Below, one piece after another: positions 1 to 13,700 of a DNA stretch of 64,000 nt. Both the position numbers and the translations under genes were made by a program. Each line of letters begins with the position of its first letter. Position 1 is the first letter of the stretch. Under the pieces are notes generated by a model. The model worked only from the letters and a program-made list of their open reading frames with translations. It was not told the DNA's origin and ran no database searches. Source of the stretch: Camellia lanceoleosa (Eukaryota > Streptophyta > Magnoliopsida > Ericales > Theaceae); assembly GCA_025200525.1 (NCBI GenBank), contig CM045762.1:1736001-1800000 (forward strand). The letters are read 5' to 3'.

Positions 1-1793
1 GGATCCCCACGTGCAAGGTCGAACCCAAACCAAGCACTTGAGTTGTCACATGAGGCCTTTGGGGGTACCTCGATAGCCCATTCAGTCTAAAACGAGTCCT
101 AAGATGCCATAACGTGGGGCATACTGGAAACGACGTGTTAAACCTTGCGCAAGCACGCGCAGTGCTTACATTTTTGCATCGTCCACGGGCTCCCAAACCC
201 ACATGGATACTCTAGACACCTGTCTAGATGCCTAAAGCCCACCCTCGAGTTGTCCTAAGGTTGCTCACTTAAAGTCCAATTTGGGCGGGGAGGCAAGTAG
301 GAAGCACACCATACCCCTTCACACATGGTTTTAAAGCCTTTGACAAACTAGCAAGAACAAACACAGCCTATGCTTGAGGAGTCATAATGAATTTTCAAAA
401 ATTCCTCTAATTGAGAAAAATCACAAAACTTGGTCAGGAAAACACTCACCCTAAGACCAAAGTCCAATAAAAAATTCAGCCCAAAACTCCTTCATTTGGA
501 TGCCCAAACAATGCGCCAAAACTCTGCACTGTTAGCTACTACTATTGGGCCACGGCATAAGCCCCGACCTGGGCTGCGGGCGACAAGGATGGTAGGCGGC
601 CTGGGATGCGGCCTGAGCCGCGGCCTGTCTGCAAGTGTGGGCTGCGACCTGAGCTAGGGCCTTGGTTGCTTGGGCATGCTATTGGCTACATGGTGGCATG
701 TCCGCCATAGGCTGCTTGGGGCCAACCTTGGGGCCACGTTGAGGCACCGAATCACCAACTTGGAATCTCAATGCCCATCACCTAGGCATTTCCAAGGGCC
801 ACTCTTAAGCACTAAAATTGTCACACCACCACATGCAAAACGTCACGGAGTTGACCTTGCAAGGCAACCGTAACACTCGGCTTGCCTATGTCTCCACTAT
901 GTACTCACTCCCTAACTGGAGATCACTCTACTCACAGCTATTATAGCAATCAGTTAGCAGCCTAAGCTGGGAGCGCGGCCTAGGCATCCACTACTCTAGA
1001 TCAAAGAATTGTGGATTGGAAGCTAGGATCAAGGGTTCATCAAGGTTGCCTGACTATCTCCCCTAGGAAAACAACTCCACCTTGAAAAGGCTTAAAGAGA
1101 GAGGGTACGTTAACCTTATACTCACGCCTACTACCTCCCATGATACAGCTCCCAAGATATCACACATGCCTTTGTAGCTCCTATGATCCAACCTTCCCAA
1201 GGTCTAAACATAAGACATAGTAGTAGGGCTAATATCACCAACCTATCTAGCTAAGGAGAGCTCACCACCTGTCCACAAGTAGCTTGGACTCGAATACTCC
1301 TAGAACGTATATAAGGGTATCCTGCATGCAACTACACAACATAACATAACAAGACCACTACAACATAACCATACATGTATCTTGTGCCTAGCAACCCCAT
1401 TGCTAAGTGTTCAAGGTCATACATTGTCACCCTCTCTTATCTCTAAGGTTGCCTTGGTATACTCCTCCGCAAGCTCCGGCAATATGTAGCCATTGAAGTA
1501 CCCACCATCTTCCCAGAGGTCCACAACCAACCACATTTAATACCCAATACCTACAATAGTGATCTAACAATAAGATGTTACCACTATCTAACAATAATGA
1601 TGTACGAAAAGTCGCGATGAAAATGAAAGGACTGTCATTTATAGAGCCATGATAGTATGACGGAAGTTTACAATGATGTACAAATACTAAAATGAAAATG
1701 AAAGAAATAATGTATAAAACCTTCATAGTATGACAGATGAAGTTATCAACAGGCAAATGCAGGGAACATAACTTCCACTTCAAAGAAACTTAC
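1..1793. other. Non-coding, repeat-like DNA inside a truncated intron
   Basis: This stretch begins at the splice donor of exon 14 of the FORGETTER1-type gene (GTAAGT on the minus strand, just below 1,794) and runs off the left edge. I searched the minus strand for the next expected exon, a PHD-type zinc finger, and did not find it, so the intron continues beyond the window. The open frames here have no recognisable domains. About 1,475-1,540 resembles 45,311-45,380 in opposite orientation, both containing a phrase like ggaagatggtgggyacttca, which suggests a dispersed repeat. I cannot assign a TE family. Confidence 0.5.
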
Positions 1794-4700
1794 TTTCAGA
1801 TTCTTCCTCACTTTCAGCATCACTTGCAGCTCTCCATTTTGCAACTTTCCTCACTCTTCCTTTAAATGAAACACCAGGTGTTGCTAAGTGCCTCTTTCGT
1901 TGAAGCTCCTTCACACTTTCCTCTCCTATAACACAGCTAGATAATGAATCTTATTTGCAACAGGAAAAAGAATTAACCAAGGCAACCCAGTATATAGACC
2001 ATATATAAACCTGGAAGTGATTCAGGCTTTTCAGGCAAAGGATAATTTTCTTCAACAAATTTTAGCAAAAGTTCGCGAGGCCCCGAAACAAAATCATCAA
2101 GTTCAAGACCCTATGGAACACAGACACTAATTATTGAAGAGAAAAAAATGAAATCAACAAGAACATAAAGCAAAATAAATACCTGAATCTAGATAAAAAC
2201 ATATTTCCATAAAATTTAACCCCCAAAAAAATTTACATATCCTAATTGCAGGGAAGGAGAAAAAAAATACTCACATATTTTGTCACGGCTTCCTCAGTCC
2301 GTGCCTCTCCAGTACTCTGAAGGCCAACAACCACACACTTATTTTCCATCAATGCTTGATTAGCAAGTCTCACAACAGCAGGCACCTTAGCTGACATACA
2401 CATGTGTCTAAAAAAACGCTACAAGAGCATGCAGAACAACAAAAAGAAAACAAAATAAATAACAGATAAGACAAAGCACAAAAATGCAAATTTTGGACAC
2501 AGTTTCCAAACATTTAATAATCTTGAAAACTTGAACCTGATGGTTTGCCCAGTATAATCGCCACAACTGACTAGAATTAGGCTTCTCATTAGAAAGATAT
2601 GCACTGGCTGATAGCAACTCCACGCAACTCTGCCCAAAATTCTGCAGCTTTTTATACATCTCCTGAGAACAATGCAATGTGTGTTGAAAACTAAACAAAT
2701 TTTGAAGAAAATCTAGGCATGTATATTAAATCATTAAAGAAACTTTACTAAAGTTTAGCGTCACAACAAATCAATTTTGAATTTTATTGTTTATAATTCT
2801 GACAAGTAAAACTACTTGACAGAAAAACTTCTTAGTTGTGGTATTGGATCACATGTCAAACAGATGACATAACAGAAACCTCCAAACTACAAGAGTGGAT
2901 TAATCTTTACTGACAAGGCATAATCTGCTTCCTGCTACAGCCATTGGTTGATAATTGCTGATTGCTTAGAATAAAACAGAGCCAATATCCTTGTCCAACC
3001 GAGAGAAAATTCCACTAAGTTAATTTGTCTCCTAACCAACAACAGCTATGCATATTGTTACTGTTAAAGCTTTCTCCTTAATTAATTGGTAGAAACAATT
3101 CAAAGACACAACAAATAATACAATAGCCCCAGTAGGAAGAAAATCGACATTTCCATTCGTCAACCAACCGACATTCCATATGTTTCAACTGACATTGAAA
3201 AATAAGCCAAACCATAAGCCTCCTTCAACAAGAAAACTAAATAAAAAATTTCTACGCACTGATAAAAAAAAAATATACATATTCACACACACACACACAC
3301 AACAATTGACACAATGATAAACTGGTTGCAAGTGGAATGCTAAACTTGATAGTCAAATTCTACTTCTCAAATTGTAGAACAGACAAAAGTGTGCTTCATA
3401 CCATCATTTTGGCATCTAATGGTGCTTCAACAACTTCAAACTCCACCCCTTTATAGCTAAGTGTCCGACATACATACATTCCCCTGAAAGGTGACAATAC
3501 TGTTTAGATTAATTAAGTAATCTAAATACAAACCATTCCATATGACAAATATACCCTCACGACCTTGCTTTCATGTCCATGGCTACAAGTTCTAGTGCTC
3601 CAACACCTCCTTTTTCTAGTGCACCTAGAGAGAGAGAGAGAGCATGATTCCTTCCATAAGTGAGAACAAAATAAGAAAATAAAGCGCATAAACTGTGTAC
3701 CCAAACATAAAAATTTCTATCCAATAATCCAACAGATGTTGTCAAGTGTGTATTTAAAGTATGCAGTTGATGTGGCAACAACTAGAAAGGAAAGATTCAC
3801 AAACGTGTCTTAATTCAATACTACCATATTTTCCAAAATAGTTGATGTGGGCAAAATAGTTTATTAAGACAGAAAGATTCACAAGCCACAGGATCTATAT
3901 TCATTACTACCATATTTTCCACACAAAAAAATACTAACAGTTACCATCACCGTTACAATTCCAAAAGAAAAGTAGAAGTTACTGCAATGGTTACAAATGT
4001 TGACTAATAAGGGCTTTACTCAAAGATTTAACATAGACATCTGAACATGCATATTAGCATTTCCAATATATGATATTCTTGTTTTACCATGTCAACATGT
4101 ATACTAGCAATGTTTATTGGCATCTGAACATGTATATTAGCCATGTTTAGATGCGCATGCTCACCCTTTCTTCACCCTTATCAAGCACAATTTTGGTTTT
4201 CCTTTTTGTTGGTTAGGCTGAATGGATATATATATATATATATATTATAATGATAAAATTTTAGTGACTAGTATTTTACCACAATTGGCAATCAATTTCC
4301 ATATTTCATGCTCAAAAACATGATTTTCTTATAATGTCGTTTATGATATTTGAATCAATGATTGCAACACCACTTTTATATGTATGTGATCCACCTTTTG
4401 AACAAAAACCACAAAATTAAATATTAAAACTTCACTAAGTACCCATCACATGTTTCTTAAATTGTACAATCTTAATTAATTAAAATAACACTATAATTAA
4501 CAATTTAACTAAAATAACAAGACTATAAATTGACTAATAAACTTTCATATTTATTTAGCTGGTTACCATCACCCAAGTTCGCCTAAACATTTTAACAACT
4601 GTGCTTATGATCTTGAATGCAACATTTACAAGATTGACCACCGTCCAGAAATCAATTTTAAGGACAAAATGTTCCTGAGAGATCCAGACCCATATTAGTA

Positions 4701-7700
4701 ACCCACCCCCCCCCCCCCCCCAACATACACACACACACACACAAATTAGTTCCAGGCAACAAAAATCAAACCTAAAAATTCACGAAAATTAGAGAAACTT
4801 GTTCCAGACCCCCAAAGACCAAGCCGAACCATATAACCCATATTGCGTGGTTCTGAAGCACCAGTTGCTGAACAATAAATGACACGAGCTTCAGGAAGTC
4901 GAGCCTGTTATGTAAAATTTTTGAAATAACAATTAGGAAATGGACAATAAACCCATGCAAGTCATTCTGCAACTGCAAATTGCAACATTAGTTCATTGAA
5001 ATAATACAAAGAGAAGAAACGTTTGGCCTTAAAGTTGTGAATGTCCATGAGCAAGCATGCAATCGTCTGCATGTCCATGCATGCACGTACACACTTGCAA
5101 GAGAGTTCTATAAAATCAGCAAAAAGAAGGGGCATGCAACAAGAGAAGCAGAATAGCAACTCTGAGTACGTAACAAAACAATTAATCAACCAAGAAGCGA
5201 GAAAACTACATAGTAGGATAGACAGAGATGTTAAATTTCTCAACAAGGACCATTGTTAACAATACAACAAATCAGCATAGTTACCAGCAGAACCACCTAA
5301 TAGGGAAGGGGTAATCTTATAACAGGAACTTTGTGGACTTCAATATCCTAGAAACCAGCACAATGACAGGAAAACACCAGCCTAAGAAGCACAGATACTT
5401 CTATAGAGGAGGCGTGGCGTGTCAGAAACCCGTGTCAAACATGACACATGGCAGACACTCCCAAAAAATGTTTTTCAACGTGTCTTAATTAACGATGTAA
5501 ATTCATAATATTGGACACTTCGGCGATACTTTTTGAACCCTCCGAACACGACTTATGTGATGAATCTCTTCATAATAACAATATTTTGTATTCTTTGGAA
5601 TGCAACTTATTCGATCTAAACATGCTTTGAAACATTTACAACATGATACATCGTGTGTATTTCTATATTCAACATTTTTTTTTATTTTTTATTTTTTTTT
5701 GCATCCTTTACATTGTAGTTATTACGTGATTGATAATTTGATTTTAAGTTATGGAACATATGGCTTTTTAATTTTAATTAGTGTTATGTTGTTTTCTCAC
5801 TATCTTTGAATAAACTATTCATATCTTCCACATATAATAAATTTATAAAAATATAATTTTTTAACGTGTCTCAAGTGTATCGTGGCTTGCATTTTTTTGA
5901 AAATTGACGTGTAAGTAAGTGTGTTAGTGTCGTGTCACGTGTCCGTGTCTATGCTACTTACACACCAGCAAAGTGCCCCACTGGCTGCAACAGCAGCTTG
6001 GAAACCATTTCAGAAAAGTCAAACCAGAACTGACCTCACAAGAAAATCAAACACACATTAAAAGGCAATCAAATTTGACTTAGAAGGAAGAACCAAACCA
6101 GTGGGTACAGAGTGCCAAAAAATATAGTAGCTAATAATGCTGACATTAGCAACAGCCTAACCAAAGTCCTCAGTTTTCACTCAATTAATCAAAATCATAT
6201 AAGTGATACAAGACTACCGGTTATGGATGATGTGGAAAGACAATTATTTATTAGGTATAAAAATGAACAAAAAGCAAAAGTTGAACAAAACCTGTGCTCT
6301 TATGTGATCCTCTGCGAGCCAATAGAATAAGAAGAGGAGGTGGGTGAGAGAGGGACGAGAAAGAAACAGAGTGAAAGAATGGCATAGTAAGGTTGATTTA
6401 GCCAAAACCTTGTGCTACTAAATAATGTGAGGCAAAATTCAAAGAACACATCTCACACATCAAACAAATAAGATAAGGAAAAAAAACAGTAGGAACATGT
6501 GTTTCGAAGATTCAGTCTAAAGAACAAACCTGAATCTCAAGAACAGCTTCACCTGTTAGGTTCGGTTGCCCTCCAGCTTCAGGTACCAAATTTTTGGCTT
6601 TGTGGCACTACAATAAAGCCATTGACTTAGCAATGAAAACTAGAGAAGACAATGCAACTGGGAAACAGTTATTGCATTGATTACACCATAGTTTCAGTTA
6701 AAGATAATGAAACCACAATTGCACAAAACAAGTCATGTCAATTCATTTCTAGTACCTCATCAAATATAAGAAGGCCATCATATTCTGGTCCACACCATTG
6801 CACAAGCTGTTGCAAACGAGAACGACCTTTCTCTGAAGATGCTATAAGGCTGCTATATGTCAAAAAAACAACTCCCTCCCTAACCCCAACAGATTTTGAG
6901 TCAAGCTTAGAATAAGGCAGCTTGTTCAAAGCATGCACTGCAAACAAAATTAATAATAACTCAACTCAATGATCCTTTCAATCCTAAACCACCTAGAATC
7001 AGCAGAACAAAATATGAACAACTCATTGACTAAACAACAGTTAGATGAGCATCTGAGAAACCCTATATCTCAAGCATGAAACAACATTAATAGCAGGTGC
7101 TTTAAGTAATTCCTTCAAGTCCTATAATTTGACAACCAAAAGGTGAACCTGAGAGGCTCACACACATACACCGCACTGACCCAATTCTATATCTATTTAG
7201 AGTCATCTTCTTTTTCTTTTTTTTTCTCCCCTTGCCCCCTTTCTATCCATGTATGTACACCCATTAAACTTTGTTTTCCAGCCATCTCTTCCTTCATTAC
7301 TTGAACTACCACTAAGCTTAATCTACAAAAGCAGATTCAAGAACCCACTTTTTTGTTGAAAAAATAAGACAAATAGAAACCTTTGAGGTGAAACACGACG
7401 AGCAATGAAAAGAGCAAATGCCCTTGTTTGAGACATAAATAAGTTATATTCATGAGATGAAGGGCATATACGATGGTACTCCTCAAAGTACAGAAATTTA
7501 AATGTGTACCTTCAATACACATTGCACCAACATCATCCAAGTCCCTTCTAGCATCGAACTTCAAGTCTGAACCAACAGAAATCCACCTGTGGAAGATCAT
7601 TTAACGGGAAAGAAAAGGATTACAAAACAGGAGCTAAGAACAAATCCTGCCTGGCAGATAATGCAGTTATCAGACCTTAATGTAGCAACATTACAAGAAG

Positions 7701-10700
7701 TACACAACCATTAAAAATTTTGAAATTTTTTTTTTTTGCTTGCATACAAACATTGGAGCAACCAAATTCTTACAATGCTTTCCTCCTCCCATTGTGAAAA
7801 TTCTCCAAGATTAACCCTGCAATTGTTCGTCCTTTGCCCACACCAGCTCCATCTCCAACGAAAAATCCAGCCCTAGCACCATTCTGAAGGTGCTGAAGGT
7901 GTCTCTGTCACAGAAACCAAATTATATTGCCAGTGATTAATATGTTCAGGACAAGAAATCACAAGTTGAGTCTTAAAACAACCTGACAAGCATAAACCAA
8001 TGTCTCAATCTGCAAGCATGACAATGCATTTGAACTTTCTAGTTCATCCTTGATTTTAAGATCATATGTGGGTTCAGGTGGCTGAACTGCAGATAAGGAA
8101 GATGTCTCCACTATAGGATCTGGGTGTGGAGCACCAATAGATAGTTTGGGAGGGCGCTGCATAAAAATAGATAAATAACAAAAATAAAACTCTCATCTGC
8201 AATACTAGTTTCCATTAGTCTAAACAAAGAACTCAACAGAAAGCAGTATTAGCCAAAATAAAACTTCGCATCACCAAAAAGAAAAACTCACATAGTCTGT
8301 AAATGTTTCTCCCACCATTCCACCTTCATCTTCTTCTCGTTCCACTTCAATGGCTACCTAAAAGTTTTAATGTGTTAAGTAAAATAAATTCATGTTCATA
8401 GGAACTTCCACTATGTAAAAATTGAAAGCTAATAATATTCACAAATTTCAAAGCACCAAAAGATGAAATCAATTGCAAATATGAATATTTAAAACCATCC
8501 TTCTGATAAATTATACATCACTAAGACCAAAAAAAGGTAGTCTCTCGAGGGGCAGGGGGCACGGGGGGAAAAAAAAAAAAGACCACCTATTGATAAGCAA
8601 AAGACATGCAAGAAGAAACACTGTCATTCAGGTTTATTTGATGTCTATCGGAACTTAAGGCATCATCAAATTTTTTTTAATGTAGACGATGTAGGACAGC
8701 CTGCTGGATTTTCAGAAAAGAGGTTATTTGACGGCCAAAACAGTGAGTAATTTAGGGTTCTAATGGTTAAATGAAGGTTAATAGGTAGAAAAAGGGATTA
8801 GGGTTGATTTGGAAGTGATCGGGGGCTGAAAAGTGCACTTTTTGAGGGCTGTGAATAGTAATCCGAAAATAGTGACTTTGGTATGTGCGCACATAAGAAG
8901 AAAGAGAAGAAGTATAAGAAGAGAGAAAAAGAGTTGCATCACCCTCTTAAGAGTTAGGCCAATTACACAAACACAATTCCAAATCCTCATAATATCAACT
9001 CTTCTGAATCATTGAGATTAGACATATTTATAGGCTACAAACTTTCCTACTTCTTTAAGGACTATGACTCTAATTTAAAAACTAAGAATATTTGGCAACT
9101 ACTAATATTTGATTCCAAATAAAATTCAAATAACTTTATTTGGCCCACAAGATGACCCGAAAGACTATGACTACTAATCATATCCAGTAATTATTAAATT
9201 TACCATAATACCCCTAAATACTAACACCTACTATAATAATATAAATATGTCTAACAGCAAACCAAACCAAGCCTTAAGTCCCATCAAATGGGGTCGGCTA
9301 CAGGAATCTTTCTTCTCCACGCGACCTTATCAAAGGCCATTTCGTTAGTCAAATTAAGCAGATTCATATCTCTATTTACAACACTAACCAACGGTAATCT
9401 AGGCCTACCCCGTCCCCTAGCACTTCCATCTACCATTACAACATCGCATCTCTTCACTAGTGCCTCTGTTGGTCTCTGTTGAATATGACCAAACCATCTC
9501 AATCGATACCATCTCAATCAATTCTCTCTCAACTTATCTTCTATTGGTGCTACTCCTACCCATTCCCGAATACACTCATTCATAATTCTGTCTTGTCTAG
9601 TCTTGTCACACATTCACCTTAGCATTCTCATCTCAGTCACACTTATCTTATCTACATGTTGTTTCTTGGTTGCCCAACACTCCATCCCATACAACATCGC
9701 TGGTCTAATAGCCGTTCTATAGAACTTACCTTTTAGTCTAGTGGATATTCGTTTATCGCACAGTACCCCAGACGCACTTTTCCACTTATACCATCCCGCC
9801 TTAATCCTATGGGCCACATCCGCATCAATCTCTCCCGTTGTTGTGATAATCAACCCTAAATAACGAAAATGTTCGCTCTTAGGCAATTTTTGGTTCTCAA
9901 TCTTCACTTCTCCTCTGCTTTCATTGTTACTGTTACTAAATTTACACTCCATGTACTCTATCTTAGTTCTGCTTATCTGGAATCCTTTAGATTTAAGAGA
10001 TTTTTTTTCTAAATCTCCAACTTTATGTTAACTCCTTCTCTAGTCTCATCCACTAGCACAATGTCGTCTGCAAAAAACATACATCATGGCACGTCATCCT
10101 GAACATTTCTCGTCAATTCATCCATAACTAAAGCAAAAAGATAAAGACTTAAGATAGATCCCTGGTGTAACCCCAGAGTGATAGGAAATTCATTTGTCTC
10201 TCCAGCAGGCGATCTAATGGTGGTCATCACCCCTTCATACATGTCCCGAATCACATCAATGTAACCTTTTGTCACTCCTTTCTTCTCTAGCACCCACCAT
10301 ATTATATCCCGGGACACTCTATTATATGCTTTCTCAAGGTCGATAAACACCATATGAATGTCTCTTTTCTTTTCTCTATACTTTTCTATTACTCTCCTCA
10401 AAAGATAAATCACTTCCATTGTTGACCTGCCAGGTATAAACCCAAATTGATTCTATCTTGATTCCTCTATAGTTGTTGCAATTCTTGACATCTCCCTTAT
10501 TTTGATAGATTGGCATTAAAATACTCTTCCTCCATTCATCTGGTATGTTCCTAGTCAACAAAATTTTGTTAAACAATCTAGTCAACCAAGCAACCTCTTT
10601 TTACCCAAACACTTCCAAGCTTCAATATGGATATCATCGGGTCCTAAAGTCTTATTTGATTTCACCTTCTTAAGTACAATTCCCACCTAATAAATGCAAA

Positions 10701-13700
10701 TAAAGGCTTAAAATTATTCAAAAACTTCAATCATTGATGCCCTAAACATGTTTCATATGAAATTCCAAATTTTCCTTTTTTCCTTCTCTCCATGATATTA
10801 CATAGCCATACTGAAGTTCTCACAACTGTCTTAGAACCATTCATCATTTATCAATTAATGGAGGAGTTCAATCATGTCATTTCGCAAATTCCCATAAATT
10901 TGTTGTATCATTGTACCCAAGCACCCAAATAAAATGTTCAATGTAGATATGTATTTAATTGGTTAAGGAGAATGATATTCTTTAGACTTATTTGATAATT
11001 ACGTTACAATATGTATGCCTAGAATTATTTACAGTTTTATCCCGCTACCACAAATACACCTCATTTAAGCTTACCCACCCACTGAATCTGAAACTAATCA
11101 CATAGAACCCCTATACATTTGTAATTTAATCAATTCAGCAATTATCAACCTATTCTAAATTTCAAATGGTATTCGGCCATTTCATATCAAGATGTGAAAC
11201 CTTGCGTACCAAAGTTTAGCTCAAACTTAATCTCCTTGTCTCTAGGCCTAATAAAATCTGGTCCAGCTGACAAAAGAAGGGGTTTGGGCAAATTCATTAT
11301 GCATGAGCTAATTTGAAGTATTATCACAAGATAGCTAAAAACTTAATAGCTTGTTTATCAAAGTTTAGACAAACCAAATATGTAACTAATTTAGATGGAA
11401 AAAGAAACCAAAGTGTTTTATCCATTTTTAACATGCAACAAAATAGTTAAAATAGTTTTAAAAATCTAAAAACTAAGAACGTATTCGAACTGAGAAGTAA
11501 ATACAAATCTCATTCTTATATATGTAAATATGATAAGACACTTAGCAACATCAGGGCCAACTTTTTTCATTCCTATATATAAAGAGCCAATGCTTGATGG
11601 ACTAAATTTTCAGCCTCCGTGAAATTACACATTTAAGCCTTCTCTAATTTTCATTTGCCATTTTTGCATTGTAATGATGATGCTTTGGGTAACAGTGAAG
11701 AAGTATCAACATTTCCCTCTGCTTAGCATTAAATTCTTCAGAGCATCTTGTCTTCCAAAAAGCATATTTTCTTCTAATACCTTCCTAAAACTATTTTTAT
11801 TTCACTTTTACCCATTTCCTCTCTCATTTATATTATATAAATAAAGAGTGAATGAGTGCATTATCATAAATTTGATCTTGCTAAAATTAACATTCTATTC
11901 TTTTTATCTTTTAGTTATGTTTAATATAATAATGATTACAAATTTTTTATGGTGTTAATTTTTGTAGAGAGAAATATAAATCATTGTGCTTATAATATGA
12001 AAGGGTGCACACCATAACTAAAGTCTTAGTTATGAACCATTCAAGTTATATTAGAAATCATTGTGATTGTATGATAAACATTTAAAATTATGAATCATGG
12101 TGGTTTTAGTAAATGATAAAATAAATAAATAAATAAATAAATCAAATTTTTAATGATATTAATTTTTGTGGAGATAATTACAAACCATTGTGGTTATTGT
12201 ATGGAATGGTATACCATTAAAAAAAGATTTGCTTATGAACTATTACAGTTACATTAAAAACCATTTAATGATTCTGTTTTTGTTATGAATCCTTGTGATA
12301 AACAAATTTACAAAAGAAAATTATTAAAATAGGTGTTTTAAATTTTATTTTTTTTAATTTGTAACCAATAAGTTCTAACGTAACAAATGTAGCTATACAA
12401 ATAACAATATTTAAAAAGAAATGGGTGTTTTAAACTTTGAAAATGTTTTTTTTTTTTTTTTTAATGTCACATGTCAAACCCAATAAAGTTCTAGCACTAG
12501 TAAGATAGATATTTTAAAATATAGACGTATTTTCCAAGGTGTCTCTCATTTGGTTCCGTGGTTCGAGAGTAGGCTACTTACCGTATTAAATAGTTGGGTT
12601 ACAGTTGTTTCGGTGGACCCAAATGTGTTGGCTTTTGTAAATTTTGTGGATAAATTGATTAGTTAGTTCCTTGACCCTTTTGTGGGTTTGTCTTTTTGTA
12701 TTCTTTGCATTATCTTGACTCCATTTTTAATAAAAATTTGTTTACTTATCAAAAAATATATATAGGAAAATTTCCAACTCAATATAATTGTGCCACATTT
12801 ATGTTTGACATTTAAAAATATAAAAATTTACATCCATTTAAATCTACGTAAAAAGTAAACTAATTGTCAAAAGAATTGAAAAAACTACAATAAAGACCAA
12901 AAAAAACTAAACCAGTTTTCCAAAAAAAAGTTTAAAAAAAAAAATTTGACTAGAATAATAATAAATATTAAAAAACACAAATAACAAAAAATAAAAAAAT
13001 AATAATTTTTAAAAACTAAACCAAACAAGTTGTCACTTTTTTATAATATATAGATTAAAAAAATTTAATCTTTTAAATAACTTATATTTCTCAGCTTTTA
13101 TGCTTATTCTTTGATTCCTTGTAATTTATTATTTTAAATGAATAAATTATTAAATTACCAACCAAAAATATATAACAAATTATCTAATTTATTTCAAATC
13201 TGACAAAACAAATTCATAAAATTTATGAGTTGTAATGGGCACTTGGTCGCACCTTGCACGAGCCAATTTCCCTAGTATAGCATAAATGTACTTTTTAAAA
13301 GCATTGAACCCCAACCATTTGTGGTCAGCTACATGTCCAAAATATCTACGAATTTTTACATGTATTGCATAAATGTAATATATTAAAACATTGAACAATC
13401 AAGTTAACATAGCCTTATCATCTAGAAGTTTTACTACACATCCAAATCATCTAGAAGTTTTACTTGTATTGCTTTATGGCTCTTCAACGAGTTTCCCATC
13501 CTTTTGTTTTGTATTCACTATCAACAGCATATGTTTTCATTTGTTAATGGAACAGATAAATAAATGATTTCAACAGAAGCATATTCAACAATGTCTACAT
13601 CAATTCATATCAACTTTATGATCTAGCCCTGGCAACAACCATCAAAATGAACCATGTCACTCTTCCACACTAGTGTGGTAGATGGCTTTTACCAAGACAA

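Noticed and set aside
430..873. Two plus-strand open frames of 67-75 codons
   Set aside because: No domain, no homology I recognise, and no splice partners; composition looks like chance.
9288..9482. Plus-strand frame opposite the RTE LINE
   Set aside because: Shadow of the minus-strand LINE C-terminal block.
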